Shown here in pieces: positions 33,243 to 42,792 of a DNA stretch of 58,859 nt. The DNA comes from Bacteroidota bacterium (GTDB lineage Bacteria > Bacteroidota > Ignavibacteria > Kryptoniales > JAKASW01). The notes below the pieces were generated by a model that did no database searches, was not told where the DNA came from, and was given only the letters and a program-made list of their open reading frames with translations. How positions within the stretch are numbered: position 1 is the first letter of the stretch; every line of letters begins with the position of its first letter. The DNA lies in assembly GCA_021789975.1 (NCBI GenBank), contig JAJYIT010000027.1, positions 1 through 58,859 of the forward strand, in the 5' to 3' direction. Made by a program: the position numbers and the translations under genes.

Positions 33243-35777
33243 ATGTTGAAATGGCACAGATTCCGTTTGATAGGCGGCTCTGTTCTCTTGTTAACAAGTT
33301 TCGCATTGATGGGGGGATCGCCTGGTAATCGAAACGATGAACCCATTTACAAAAATCCCGCTGCTCCTCCAGAACTGAGAGTAGAAGATCTACTGAGCAA
33401 GATGACGTTAAAAGAAAAGATCGCAATGCTGGGCGGAACCGGCTTCGCAACCACTCCTATCCCTCGCCTCGGCATTCCCGCACTTAAGATGACTGACGGT
33501 CCGGTAGGTGTGAGATGGGGCAAAGCAACAGCATTCCCATGCGGGACCGATCTCGCTGCAACGTGGGATACCACAATTGTGAACAGAGTTGGAAAGGCGA
33601 TCGCTGAGGAAGTGAAGGGCAAAGGAAGGGATGTTATTCTCGGACCATGCGTAAACATCGCAAGAATCCCGATGGGCGGACGCGACTTCGAAAGCTACGG
33701 CGAAGACCCCTACCTGTCTTCGAGAATGGGAGTCAGCTATATCGAGGGCGTTCAAAGTGAAGGTGTCGCGGCAACCGTCAAGCACTTCGCGGCAAACAAC
33801 CAGGAATATGAACGGGGATTCGTTAACGTGACCGTAGACCACCGCGCTCTGAACGAGATTTATCTACCCGCATTCAAGGCAGCCGTCGAAGAAGCAAAGG
33901 TTATGTGCGTCATGGCGGCATACAACAAAGTCAACGGCGAGTATTGCACAGAAAACGATTACCTCCTCAACACCAAACTGAAAGACGACTGGAAATTTAG
34001 GGGTATCGCCATGTCCGACTGGGGCGCAGTCCACAGCTCAATTCCGGTCGCGAACGGCGGGCTCGACCTCGAGATGCCGACCGGCAAGTATCTCAACGAC
34101 AGCACGCTTCTCGCAGCCGTGAAATCGGGAGAGGTGAGCAAATCCACGATCAACGAGAAAGTAAGACGCATACTGAGAGTCATGTTTGAACTCGGACTCT
34201 TCGATCACACGCGTACACCCGATTCTACTCTCGTGAATACACCGGAACATCGACAGGTTGCATATCAGGCGGCGGTAGAAGGGATAGTCCTCCTCAAGAA
34301 TGAGGACCACGTGCTCCCATTGAACGTCCACAATCTAAAATCAATTGCGGTAATCGGGCCGAATGCAGCAGAAGCGCGGACAGGTGGAGGTGGAAGCGCA
34401 CTTGTGAATCCGGTTTACTCCGTGAGCCCGTTGGAAGCACTTCAGAATAAGCTCGATGGAAAAATGAGAATCAACTATGCGGAGGGTGTCAGACTTGAAA
34501 GCAAGGTGACTCCGGTAGATAGCTCGCTCCTTTACCTACCGGATGAAGACAAGCATGGATTGCAAGTTGAGTACTTTGACAACAAATACTTCGAAGGTAA
34601 CCCTAAAGCCTCAGGCGTGGACCGCCAGGTGGATTTCAGCTGGAACGGAGAATCACCCGCCCTGGGAATTCCGGGCAAGAATTTCTCTGCAAGATGGACA
34701 GGAAGACTTTTAGCGCCCGGCACCGGCGACTACACTTTTGAAATCGCAAGCGATGACGGCTCCCGACTTTACGTAAACGACAGACTTGCCATCGATAATT
34801 GGGGAAACCACGCTGTTAAATATGCTTCGTGCCAACTCCATCTGGAGAAAGGAAAGTTCTACAAAATCAGAATTGACTACTATCAGGGACCGGGAGGTTC
34901 TGCAATGATGTTTGGCCTGAAGGCCCCGACTGGGAACAAGTATGAGAAGGCGGTAGAGGCCGCAAGAAACTCAGACGTGGCTCTCGTCTTTGTCGGTACA
35001 TCGAGCTATTATGAGACTGAGGGAAATGATCGGGAGAATCTGGCTTTACCGGCCAATCAGGATGAGCTTATCAAAGAAGTCGCCAAGGCAAACAAGAACA
35101 CGATAGTTGTTAACATATCGGGAGCGCCCGTGCTGATGGATCAGTGGGTGAACCGGGTGAAAGGTATTGTACAAGCATGGTTCGGCGGAGATGAAGCGGG
35201 AAACGCAATCGCAGACGTCCTCCTCGGGAAACATGATCCCTCCGGAAGACTCCCCATAACTTTCCCGAAGACATGGCAGGATTGTTCGGCATATAGCTCG
35301 TATAAGCAGAAGGACAGCATATCGAACTACTCCGACGGTATATTCGTGGGTTACCGATGGTTCGATGAGAAGCACATCGCGCCGCTATACTCCTTCGGCT
35401 ACGGACTGACTTACACGAGATTCGCCTACGGTGGAATGAAAATAAACTACGCGAAACAAAGTGGTGAAACCTTATACGAAGTTTCTTTCGCCATCAAGAA
35501 TATCGGAAATGCTGCAGGAGTCGAGATTCCCCAGCTGTATGTCCACGACCCCGACAAATCCACTCATTCTCCTGTCAAAGAACTGAAGCGCTTTGATCGG
35601 GTCTCTTTGCAGCCGGGGGAATCTAAGTTGGTGAAGTTCATCCTGACAAAAGCAGATTTTGCCCATTATGACGGTAGAGCCGAAAGATGGACTACCCATC
35701 CAGGTAAATACGACGTGATGATAGGGAGCTCAAGCAGGGATATTAGGCTGAGGGGAAATGTCGATATAGCAGAGTGA
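33243..35777 (+). CDS. GH3 family glycosidase with PA14 insert (beta-glucosidase-like)
   Basis: An 844-aa secreted enzyme. The start at 33243 (MLKWHRFRLIGGSVLLL) has GGAG nine bases upstream and begins a signal peptide; the upstream in-frame extension is not used. GH3 N-terminal domain: TDGPVGVRW, KHFAANNQEYERG, and the nucleophile in AMSDWGAV (Asp259). The second GH3 domain is interrupted by a PA14 domain (about 437-570; LQVEYFDNKYFEGNP ... GDYTFEIASDDGSRLYVNDR ... IRIDYYQGPGGSA). A fibronectin-III-like tail follows (IPQLYVHDPDKS). The PA14 insert usually shapes substrate binding. Substrate could be beta-glucoside, xyloside or arabinoside; the locus favours plant cell-wall glycans. Confidence 0.93.
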   Translation: MLKWHRFRLIGGSVLLLTSFALMGGSPGNRNDEPIYKNPAAPPELRVEDLLSKMTLKEKIAMLGGTGFATTPIPRLGIPALKMTDGPVGVRWGKATAFPCGTDLAATWDTTIVNRVGKAIAEEVKGKGRDVILGPCVNIARIPMGGRDFESYGEDPYLSSRMGVSYIEGVQSEGVAATVKHFAANNQEYERGFVNVTVDHRALNEIYLPAFKAAVEEAKVMCVMAAYNKVNGEYCTENDYLLNTKLKDDWKFRGIAMSDWGAVHSSIPVANGGLDLEMPTGKYLNDSTLLAAVKSGEVSKSTINEKVRRILRVMFELGLFDHTRTPDSTLVNTPEHRQVAYQAAVEGIVLLKNEDHVLPLNVHNLKSIAVIGPNAAEARTGGGGSALVNPVYSVSPLEALQNKLDGKMRINYAEGVRLESKVTPVDSSLLYLPDEDKHGLQVEYFDNKYFEGNPKASGVDRQVDFSWNGESPALGIPGKNFSARWTGRLLAPGTGDYTFEIASDDGSRLYVNDRLAIDNWGNHAVKYASCQLHLEKGKFYKIRIDYYQGPGGSAMMFGLKAPTGNKYEKAVEAARNSDVALVFVGTSSYYETEGNDRENLALPANQDELIKEVAKANKNTIVVNISGAPVLMDQWVNRVKGIVQAWFGGDEAGNAIADVLLGKHDPSGRLPITFPKTWQDCSAYSSYKQKDSISNYSDGIFVGYRWFDEKHIAPLYSFGYGLTYTRFAYGGMKINYAKQSGETLYEVSFAIKNIGNAAGVEIPQLYVHDPDKSTHSPVKELKRFDRVSLQPGESKLVKFILTKADFAHYDGRAERWTTHPGKYDVMIGSSSRDIRLRGNVDIAE

Positions 35778-35785
35778 AAAACGTT

Positions 35786-35845
35786 GGCACATCAGGACAC
35801 TTAGAGATGACACCTTATCTGTTCGATGTGCCTAATTTGTTTTTC
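35786..35845 (+). terminator. Candidate terminator after the GH3 gene
   Basis: GGCACATC (35786-35793) pairs with GATGTGCC (35825-35832), followed by a T-rich stretch (TAATTTGTTTTT). The 31-nt loop is long, so the prediction is tentative. It lies between two convergent genes. Confidence 0.4.
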
Positions 35846-36105
35846 TAGTCCTTCTTCCTTCCTGGTCGAAAGATAGCAACGTACACCGCTCCCAGCACAA
35901 TCAGAAGAGCGCCCCACCAAATGCCTGCGTGAAGGTCTGCGAGCATAACATGTTGTGCTCCCTCGGGCGAAGACACACCGGGAATACTCGCTATCAGGAT
36001 GATGATCCCGTAGACCAGGAGCACGGCCCCGATAAAGAACCATATCGATATTCTCTCGGGCGAATCAGTCGCCCTTGAATCGCTCTTTAATTTCTCATCT
36101 GCCAT
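35845..36105 (-). CDS. Small two-helix membrane protein after the symporter
   Basis: An 86-aa protein with a charged N terminus (KLKSDSRATDSPERIS), then two hydrophobic segments (IWFFIGAVLLVYGIIILIASIPG and GIWWGALLIVLGAVYVAIF) and a basic tail. It starts 10 bp after the symporter stop, in the same direction, which suggests an accessory subunit. I recall similar small membrane proteins beside SSS symporters in Bacteroidota sugar loci, but no function is assigned. Confidence 0.75.
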   Translation of the reverse strand: MADEKLKSDSRATDSPERISIWFFIGAVLLVYGIIILIASIPGVSSPEGAQHVMLADLHAGIWWGALLIVLGAVYVAIFRPGRKKD

Positions 36106-36115
36106 TTTGTCCTCC

Positions 36116-37843
36116 TCACCAGAAAATTATTTGCAGGATGATGAAAGCCACCAAGATCAATCCGGCCCAGAAGATCGGTCTTTTGACAAGCGGGAGATGA
36201 CCCTCCGAAGGGAGATCAGTACATCCTCTTACAAGGCCAACCAGCTCCGCTTCCGCTTTCGGTTGAGTAGAGTAGCTGACTATGATGGTCACGACGACAC
36301 AAATAACCCATGACCACAATCCTCTGTACATATCCTCAGCCATGGCTTTCGCATCAGGAGAGCCCGCAATAATCCTCAGTGCAGACGGATCTATCCGAAC
36401 CCAAATCCACATCCCAATCGACGATGCTGTACCGGCTAGAAGCCCCCAGAAGCCTCCGGATGCCGTTGCTCTCTTCCAGAGCATTCCTAGAATCACCGTC
36501 CCGAAAAGCGGTGCGATGAAAAAGCTGAACAGTGCCTGCACGTAGTCCATGATGCTGGCCGCCGACTGAACGAGATACGCTGTGCCGATACTGATGACGA
36601 CTCCTATGAACGTCGCCCATCTTCCCACTTTGACATAATGCGCATCTGCGACTTCCCTCTTCGTCGCAGCCAGGTGGAGCGGCTTGTAGATGTCATACGT
36701 CCAGACCGTTGAGAAGGCAGTGACGTTTCCCGCCATACCCGACATGAACCCGGCGATGAGTGCAGTAACGCCCAGTCCTAACAACCCTGGACCGAGGTAG
36801 CGTGCCATCATGAGCGGAAGAATCTCATTGTAACTCTGTGCCCCCGTCATGGCTGCCTGGTTCTGCCCCACGAGTCCCGGCATCACCGCCAGGCCGAGAA
36901 GACCGGGAAGAATAACGATGAAAGGTACCATCATCTTAAAGGCCGAACCGATTATCGGTGCCATTTTCGCAGACCTAAGATCCTTTGCCGACAGGACCCT
37001 TTGTACGACAAGAAAGTCTGTCGTCCAATATCCGAATGAAACTACAAAACCGAGACCGAAGACAATTCCAATCCACTGGATTCCCATCGGGTTGTCTTTG
37101 AAATGACCGAGTGTACTCCAGAGGTGTGTATAATCGCCGGCAGGGAAATTCTGATGAATCTTCGCCACCATCCCGCTCCATCCGCCGACTTCGACGAGTC
37201 CTATGATCGGCACAAGAAGGGCACCAAACCAGATGAGCATGAATTGGAGAACCTCATTGAAAATTGCCGACAGCAGCCCGCCCAGTACCACATAAACCAT
37301 GACAGTAATTGACGATACCCAGATACTCACGTTTATATCCCATCCGATGACCACTTTCATAACCAGCGCCATCGCAAACATGTTCACCCCGCTCATCAGC
37401 ACAGTCATCAGTGCGAACGAAATTGCTGCAAGCATCCGTGAACTCTCTCCGTATCTGAGCTTGAGGTAACCGGGCACGGAATGAGTCTTCGAGATGTAAT
37501 AGAACGGCATCATGATAATGCCGAGGAAGAGCATCGCCGGTATCGCCCCTATCCAGTACCAGTGCGTGGCGAGGATCCCATATTGATAAGCCGAAGCCGC
37601 CCACCCCATAAGCTCCAGCGACCCAAGATTCGCGGAAATGAATGCGAGCCCCGCGATCCACATCGTCATCTTTCTTCCGGCAAGGAAAAAATCGTCACCG
37701 GTCTTCGTGAAATGCATGAGATAGTAGCCGATCCCGAGAACTAAAAGGAAATAGATAACGATGATCAGCATATCCGCCCAGCCGAGCGACACTATGCTTG
37801 CAGCGAAGAAGAAGGACAGCAGCGGTAGCAACACGCCAGTCAT
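36116..37843 (-). CDS. Sodium:solute symporter (SSS/SLC5 family)
   Basis: A 575-aa integral membrane protein with about 14 hydrophobic segments. SSS features: YFLLVLGIGYYLMHFTKTGDDFFLAGRKMTMWIAGLAFISANLG at the start, GWAASAYQYGI, FYYISKTHSVPGYLKLRYG, and a long FGYWTTDFLVVQRVLSAKDLRSA loop that is characteristic of the SGLT-like branch. It should couple Na+ to uptake of a sugar or related solute. The locus (araA, GH127, GH3) suggests a pentose or its oligomer, by inference. The ATG at 37843 has AGAGGATC upstream. Confidence 0.9.
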   Translation of the reverse strand: MTGVLLPLLSFFFAASIVSLGWADMLIIVIYFLLVLGIGYYLMHFTKTGDDFFLAGRKMTMWIAGLAFISANLGSLELMGWAASAYQYGILATHWYWIGAIPAMLFLGIIMMPFYYISKTHSVPGYLKLRYGESSRMLAAISFALMTVLMSGVNMFAMALVMKVVIGWDINVSIWVSSITVMVYVVLGGLLSAIFNEVLQFMLIWFGALLVPIIGLVEVGGWSGMVAKIHQNFPAGDYTHLWSTLGHFKDNPMGIQWIGIVFGLGFVVSFGYWTTDFLVVQRVLSAKDLRSAKMAPIIGSAFKMMVPFIVILPGLLGLAVMPGLVGQNQAAMTGAQSYNEILPLMMARYLGPGLLGLGVTALIAGFMSGMAGNVTAFSTVWTYDIYKPLHLAATKREVADAHYVKVGRWATFIGVVISIGTAYLVQSAASIMDYVQALFSFFIAPLFGTVILGMLWKRATASGGFWGLLAGTASSIGMWIWVRIDPSALRIIAGSPDAKAMAEDMYRGLWSWVICVVVTIIVSYSTQPKAEAELVGLVRGCTDLPSEGHLPLVKRPIFWAGLILVAFIILQIIFW

Positions 37844-38178
37844 GAGATCCTCTTTTTTTGTTTAAGGTTAACCGTATTGAATAAATAATAAAAGGCGGCC
37901 AAAGAAATTGCAGTGCTACGACCGTAATATGCCAGTGTTTTCAAAATTCGCTCTCTTCCAATAACCCGACGGCTTGCGAGATCACAGATGATGACCGAGC
38001 CATCTCCATCCTCTATGGAAATCCTCAACGTGAAATCCCGCCAAATCTTGTTCGTGCAATTATAACTGTAGTTGAAACGGTTAGCCAAACCTTTTCCGGT
38101 AAATTTATCGCCAGTTTGTGAAAGGATGGTTAGATCAATCGGTCCTAATTAACAGGATACTCAGCCCGGCTCGATGGC
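37844..38178. other. Intergenic region between symporter and antiporter genes
   Basis: About 335 bp. A minus-strand frame at 37840-38088 begins at TTG without a properly spaced ribosome site and has no family resemblance, so it is not called. No clear promoter hexamers or hairpins were recognised. It should contain the symporter promoter. Confidence 0.4.
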
Positions 38179-39459
38179 TTACCTGAAAAAGATCAACCAA
38201 ATCAGAATGAAGATAGGCAAGAGGATCGGCACAGAGTACCGCAAGACATAAGTGAGGAACGGCGGACACTCTACTCCTGACTGCTCGGAAATGCTTTTGA
38301 CCATGAAATTCGGACCGTTGCCGATATAAGTCATCGCTCCAAAAAAAACCGCTCCGATGGAAATAGCCTGAACGACGACTTTCTTCGCGGAAAGCAAAAG
38401 TACCGCCGGTGGCAGACTTGACACCAATTGGCTGCCTCCTACAAATCTCCCGATCGCGGCACTGAGTAAATTGAGATATGTCGGCGTGTTGTCCAGGACC
38501 GACGAGAGAGCACCCGTCATCCAATAGAATTCTCCCGGGCTGCCAAGTCCAAAACCCGAAGCATGTTGACCAATCCATTCTAGAGCAGGAACCATGGTAA
38601 TGAAAATGCCGGCAAATAGAATGGCTACTTCCTTTATCGGCACGAAGTCGAACATGTTCTTTCGATGGACTTGGGATGGAGTCGTCAGGTATGAACCTGC
38701 AGCGGCTGCCACCATGAGTGCCTCCCGGAGGAATGGCGGGTGCGTAACAAACACGGCCACAAGAACTACCGATAGGAATATCAAATTGTGAAGACCTTGA
38801 ACTTCGCCTTGCTCACCTTCGCCGAGTGCCTGGTTCTGGTTACCCCTGCTCATTTCTCTGAAACTCTTCAGATCGATTAGGTAGAAGACAATTAGGACGG
38901 CTGCAACCGCCAGTGCCCAAATATACCAGAGATTTACGATTGACCAGAAGAACGGTATTCCTTTAAGGTATCCGACAAATAGCGGAGGATCACCTACGGG
39001 AGTCAAAGCACCTCCGATGTTACTGACCACAAATATAAAAAAGATAACATGGTACGGTTTGATTCTGTATTTGTTGACTCTCAAGTACGGACGTATGAGA
39101 ATCATCGAAGCTCCCGTAGTACCGATAAAATTTGCAGCAAGAGCCCCGGCTCCGAGAAAGAGCACGTTTGTCAGAGGCCTCGATCTCCCCTTAAGGCGGA
39201 TATGTATTCCCCCGGCAATTATGAATAGCGAACCAATTAGTGCGATGAAGCCGGCGTACTGGTACAATGAATCTGTGAGTGGAACGGGATCATGAAGGAC
39301 TGCCAGGTAGTAAACCATGGTGGGCAATGAGATGCCTAACGTGACCGCCGGGTAATACTTTCCCCACCATCTTCCGTTGACGAGCGGCATTGTCGCAATC
39401 GCAGAGAGCAGGACGAAAAATGGAATGGTCGCCCAGAAAGCCGGTTGAGCATTATACAT
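38179..39459 (-). CDS. NhaD/ArsB-superfamily sodium:proton antiporter or citrate-type transporter
   Basis: A 426-aa membrane protein with 11-12 hydrophobic segments. Family marks are FIGTTGASMILIRPYLRVN (re-entrant loop region), NIGGALTPVGDPPLFVGYLKGIPF with the IGG-TPxGDPP signature of the ion-transporter superfamily, and AILFAGIFITMVPALEWIGQHA. The second repeat has DNTPTYLN and YIGNGPNFMVKSISE. These fit NhaD-type antiporters as annotated in Bacteroidota. Na+ export would supply the gradient needed by the SSS symporter nearby. Transport specificity cannot be decided from sequence. Confidence 0.85.
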   Translation of the reverse strand: MYNAQPAFWATIPFFVLLSAIATMPLVNGRWWGKYYPAVTLGISLPTMVYYLAVLHDPVPLTDSLYQYAGFIALIGSLFIIAGGIHIRLKGRSRPLTNVLFLGAGALAANFIGTTGASMILIRPYLRVNKYRIKPYHVIFFIFVVSNIGGALTPVGDPPLFVGYLKGIPFFWSIVNLWYIWALAVAAVLIVFYLIDLKSFREMSRGNQNQALGEGEQGEVQGLHNLIFLSVVLVAVFVTHPPFLREALMVAAAAGSYLTTPSQVHRKNMFDFVPIKEVAILFAGIFITMVPALEWIGQHASGFGLGSPGEFYWMTGALSSVLDNTPTYLNLLSAAIGRFVGGSQLVSSLPPAVLLLSAKKVVVQAISIGAVFFGAMTYIGNGPNFMVKSISEQSGVECPPFLTYVLRYSVPILLPIFILIWLIFFR

Positions 39460-39531
39460 ATGTGATACTCACAGAACGCCTCTCGCCTTTTGCGCCATTT
39501 GCTGATTTACAGGACTATCCTCATCTCCGTA

Positions 39532-39861
39532 TTAGACTATCCCTTCGGCATGCTTTTTAACTTTCTTCAAATGCGTCCAGCCATATCCGAAGATGATCCC
39601 GAGTGACACGAGCCATTTGGCCTCACCGGCGAACACGAAGGGCAGGAGAACCTGGACAAGCATGAGGAATACTAGAAATGCTGCAACCCGCCCGAAGGAG
39701 CCGGGCATCACAAGCCATCCATTCCTCAGCTTGCCCGCATCTTTCAACTTTCTGTTTCTTGCAAGTGCTGCTGCCTGAAGCTCGCCGAATAGGGATCCGA
39801 GAACCCCTCCCAGAGACAAAGCGACGGCGAATAGTGTTCCTTCAAATCCCAGGTGTTCCAT
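39532..39861 (-). CDS. Small membrane protein downstream of amt
   Basis: A 109-aa protein with two or three hydrophobic stretches (LFAVALSLGGVLGSLFG, FLVFLMLVQVLLPFVF, WLVSLGIIFGYGW) and a basic C-terminal end (HLKKVKKHAE). ATG at 39861 is preferred over a TTG two codons earlier. It follows amt by 77 bp on the same strand and could be cotranscribed with the ammonium genes. Function unknown to me. Confidence 0.65.
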   Translation of the reverse strand: MEHLGFEGTLFAVALSLGGVLGSLFGELQAAALARNRKLKDAGKLRNGWLVMPGSFGRVAAFLVFLMLVQVLLPFVFAGEAKWLVSLGIIFGYGWTHLKKVKKHAEGIV

Positions 39862-39938
39862 TTGCAACTTACCTTTCTATACTTGTTAGTCAGACTGTGT
39901 GAGGGTGTGGTCCCGCACACAGCACGCTTCAGTTTGGA

Positions 39939-41504
39939 TCATCCTCTGGGATGCACCGTCTCAGAGACTTTGTCCATTTCAAAACCGTTGTAGCCTTGGA
40001 CGCCCATCTCCGGGACATCCAATCCCTCGATTTCCTCTTCGTGGGATACGCGGTTACCCACGAGTACTTCCGCTATCTTGAAAACGGTGATCGACAGGAA
40101 AGAGACCATTATGAAACAAGTTATCACACCGATTACTTCAGCTGCAAACTGCCCCCACCCTCCGCCATAGAATAATCCTCTGACAGTGCCCGGGACGCCA
40201 TTCCAACCGGCACCATAGGTTCCATCGGCAAAGAGTCCCACCGAAAGGCATCCCCAGGCTCCGTTGACACCGTGCACTGAAATTGCGCCGACGGGATCAT
40301 CGATTTGAATCCGATCGAAGAAGAAAACGGACTCGACGACAAGCACACCGGATATCAGACCAATAATAGAGGCCCCGCCGGCACTGACAAACGCGGACGG
40401 AGCCGTGATGGCGACCAGACCTGCAAGCATTCCGTTAGCCATCATGGACGGGTCCGGCTTCTTCGTTCGGAACCACCACATCCACAACGTTGCAGCCAAA
40501 GCCCCTGTTGCACTTGCAAGCATCGTGTTTACCGCGACGACACCTATTCGCAGGTCTGTGCCGGCAAGGGTTGATCCCGGATTGAAACCGAACCATCCGA
40601 ATGCAAGAATGAATGTTCCCAGGATCGCCATAGGAATGCTATGCGGCTGCACAGGATTGATGCTTCCGTCCTTATTGTACTTGCCGTAACGCGGGCCGAT
40701 GAGCCACGCAAAGATGAGCGCTATTACACCCCCTTGCATATGCACCACCGACGAGCCTGCAAAATCCACGTGACCGTGCCCAAGTCCGAAGTTTACACCA
40801 AGTTGAGACAACCAGCCGCCTCCCCAAACCCAGTTTCCAAATATGGGATACATGATCGTTCCGATGAATACGCCATAGATCATGAAGGCCGAGGACTTCC
40901 AGCGTTCGGCAGCGGCTCCGGTTGGGATGGTTGCAGTCGTATCCATGAAGACCATTTGGAACAGGAACAGGACGAAGACACCGACATCGTATCCTTTCCC
41001 CTGCAGCAAAAACCCGCTCCAACCGATAAGCCCGAATGACTTCCCGAAGAGATTGATGGAGAGTTCGTGACTCAGGCCGCTGTAGTTACCGAGAGTGCCC
41101 TGAGCGCCGACGCCTCCAAACATCAAAGCAAACCCGCAGAGGTAAAATCCCAGCATCCCCATCGGATAAATCATGAAATTCATCGCCATTGTATGGGCAG
41201 CATTCTTCGCCCGTGTCAGGCCTGCTTCCACAAGGGCAAACCCAGCCTGCATAAACATTACAAGGAAACCTGTTATGAGAGTCCAGACGAAGTTAATTGC
41301 CACGCGGTTATGTCCGACGGCATCGCCAAGTTCCTCAACAGTTGGGGATCCGGGTTTGGCCGCCGGGACATCGGTAATGTTCCCTGTCTTTTCCCCCGTG
41401 GGGTCCGGATGGTTCGATGCGTATGCCACAGATGACGTTGCTGCTAAAGCCATCGCGAGAGCGCAGCCCCAAATCAAAAGCCTGTTCCTTAAGAATGATA
41501 TCAT
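39939..41504 (-). CDS. amt: Ammonium transporter
   Basis: A 521-aa Amt/Mep/Rh channel. The start at 41504 has AAGGAG seven bases upstream; an upstream in-frame extension of 60 residues is rejected. A signal sequence (RNRLLIWGCALAMALAATSSVAYA) is followed by a periplasmic segment and 11 membrane helices. Family motifs: FVWTLITGFLVMFMQAGFALVEAGLTRAKNA, GNWVWGGGWLSQLG, HMQGGVIAL (first pore His) and SVHGVNGAWGCLSVGL (second pore His), and the AFGWFGFNPGS block. It imports ammonium at low concentration. The adjacent glnK gene (41 bp upstream) supplies its PII regulator, the normal arrangement. Confidence 0.96.
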   Translation of the reverse strand: MISFLRNRLLIWGCALAMALAATSSVAYASNHPDPTGEKTGNITDVPAAKPGSPTVEELGDAVGHNRVAINFVWTLITGFLVMFMQAGFALVEAGLTRAKNAAHTMAMNFMIYPMGMLGFYLCGFALMFGGVGAQGTLGNYSGLSHELSINLFGKSFGLIGWSGFLLQGKGYDVGVFVLFLFQMVFMDTTATIPTGAAAERWKSSAFMIYGVFIGTIMYPIFGNWVWGGGWLSQLGVNFGLGHGHVDFAGSSVVHMQGGVIALIFAWLIGPRYGKYNKDGSINPVQPHSIPMAILGTFILAFGWFGFNPGSTLAGTDLRIGVVAVNTMLASATGALAATLWMWWFRTKKPDPSMMANGMLAGLVAITAPSAFVSAGGASIIGLISGVLVVESVFFFDRIQIDDPVGAISVHGVNGAWGCLSVGLFADGTYGAGWNGVPGTVRGLFYGGGWGQFAAEVIGVITCFIMVSFLSITVFKIAEVLVGNRVSHEEEIEGLDVPEMGVQGYNGFEMDKVSETVHPRG

Positions 41505-41544
41505 AAAATGTCTCCTTATTTGATTCCTGGTCTGACAATTTTGT

Positions 41545-41883
41545 TCAAAGGGCACTTTCGCCGGACTCTTCGGTTCGGACGCGAATAGCTTGATCGATCG
41601 TAGACACAAAAATCTTTCCGTCCCCGACTTCGCCGGTCTTTGCAATCCTGAGAACAGTAGAAATAACCTGTTCTTCATTGCCATCGGGTACCACGACCAT
41701 CAGCATCGCTTTCGGAACAAAGTTGATTTCATATTCAGAACCTCGATATGTCTCGGTGTGTCCTTTCTGTTTTCCGATCCCCTTCACCTCGGATATGGTC
41801 ATTCCGGTTACTCCGATCTCATGGAGCGCTTCGCGAACATCGTCCATCTTGTGCGGTCTCACGATAGCTTCGATTTTCTTCAT
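41545..41883 (-). CDS. glnK: PII nitrogen regulatory protein
   Basis: A 112-aa PII signalling protein, full length. It begins MKKIEAIVRPHKMDDVREAL and carries the T-loop HTETYRGSEYEINFVPK with the uridylylation-type Tyr51, then IISTVLRIAKTGEVGDGKIFV, which includes the PII B-loop TGxxGDGK. It binds ATP/ADP and 2-oxoglutarate and plugs the Amt channel when nitrogen is ample. GAGGAGGAAAC precedes the ATG. It sits 65 bp after the broken porin gene and 41 bp before amt. Confidence 0.96.
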   Translation of the reverse strand: MKKIEAIVRPHKMDDVREALHEIGVTGMTISEVKGIGKQKGHTETYRGSEYEINFVPKAMLMVVVPDGNEEQVISTVLRIAKTGEVGDGKIFVSTIDQAIRVRTEESGESAL

Positions 41884-41948
41884 TTGTTTCCTCCTCAGTG
41901 TTTTTATGGTTTATTCCGACTGTTGGCAAAAACTCCTCTCTTAGTACA

Positions 41949-42792
41949 TCAAAAAGTGACTACCGCACTCAACAGGAGTGTCGGCTGTGAAGATCTGGTC
42001 GCAGCATCCGAGTTAGGGCCGACCAATGCCGGCCCGTTTGCAAAGTCATCCCGGAAATCTAGCCGATGGATCATGAAGCTAAGGGGGTCGTATTGGCATG
42101 TCACAGTCAATTCTTTGAAAGTCGGGTTGTGAAAAACCACACCGGTAGTATAGCCTTGCGGGTAGTGATAGGCCTCGCCGCGGATTGCCAGGCTCGACTT
42201 CGAGCAGAGAAAGTATTTCCCGTAGATGGCGATTCCCTTCCAGGACACAAGCGACCCCGATACACGGTCGCGTCCGTAATCAGCTTCGACAGCAAGTGAT
42301 GAGTGCGCGCCCAACTTTTGAGTGGTGATTAGCTCGGTCACGTCCCTCTTTCCATATAAAGAACCAGGCGGCTGCTCGAACCCGCTCATACCGTTTATCG
42401 TAAGTGCAAAGGTTTAAGAGTGTTTTATAGGAATTGGTACTGGACGGCGGAATACGGTGTACCACGTCGTTTGTCGGCCCAGCAGCGAAATTTATTCTGA
42501 AGCCCACAGGTTGAGCGGCATGCTGAACCGAGAGTTTCACAAGGCTCAACCCAAATTGGTTTTCATAAACATCAAAATTTCTTAACCGGTTTGTTTGTGT
42601 CGATGGGCGGTTGAAGTTGTAGCTATAATGCGCATCGACCAATCCATTCCATGCGAGCTTTCGGGCCGGAGCCGTGGATGCGTCGGGAAGCAGCGGAGCG
42701 CCGGCTGAAACGAATACGAGGAGCAAAAAGAGAGAAATGAGCCTCACTACGGCAAACTGCTGTAAACGTCCATGGAGTAACATTTCTTCCAT
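41949..42792 (-). pseudogene. Outer-membrane beta-barrel porin (BBP2-like), internally deleted and frameshifted
   Basis: Two consecutive reading frames together make a shortened porin. The first (from ATG 42792) has a signal sequence (LISLFLLLVFVSAGAPLL) and LAWNGLVDAHYSYNFNRP, FGLSLVKLSVQHAAQPVGFRINFAAGPTNDVVH, up to SYKTLL. The frame then continues as unrelated residues. A second frame resumes with FALTINGMSGFEQPPG and ends with SQPTLLLSAVVTF, whose terminal Phe is typical of outer-membrane barrels. In intact homologues the middle of the barrel lies between these blocks, so well over 100 residues are missing near 42405-42430. The gene leads into glnK-amt, where such porins are often found in Bacteroidota. 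Confidence 0.75.

Noticed and set aside
37840-38088. 82-codon frame ending in an ATGA overlap with the symporter start
   Set aside because: It starts with TTG with badly spaced Shine-Dalgarno and has no recognisable domain; the overlap is likely chance.
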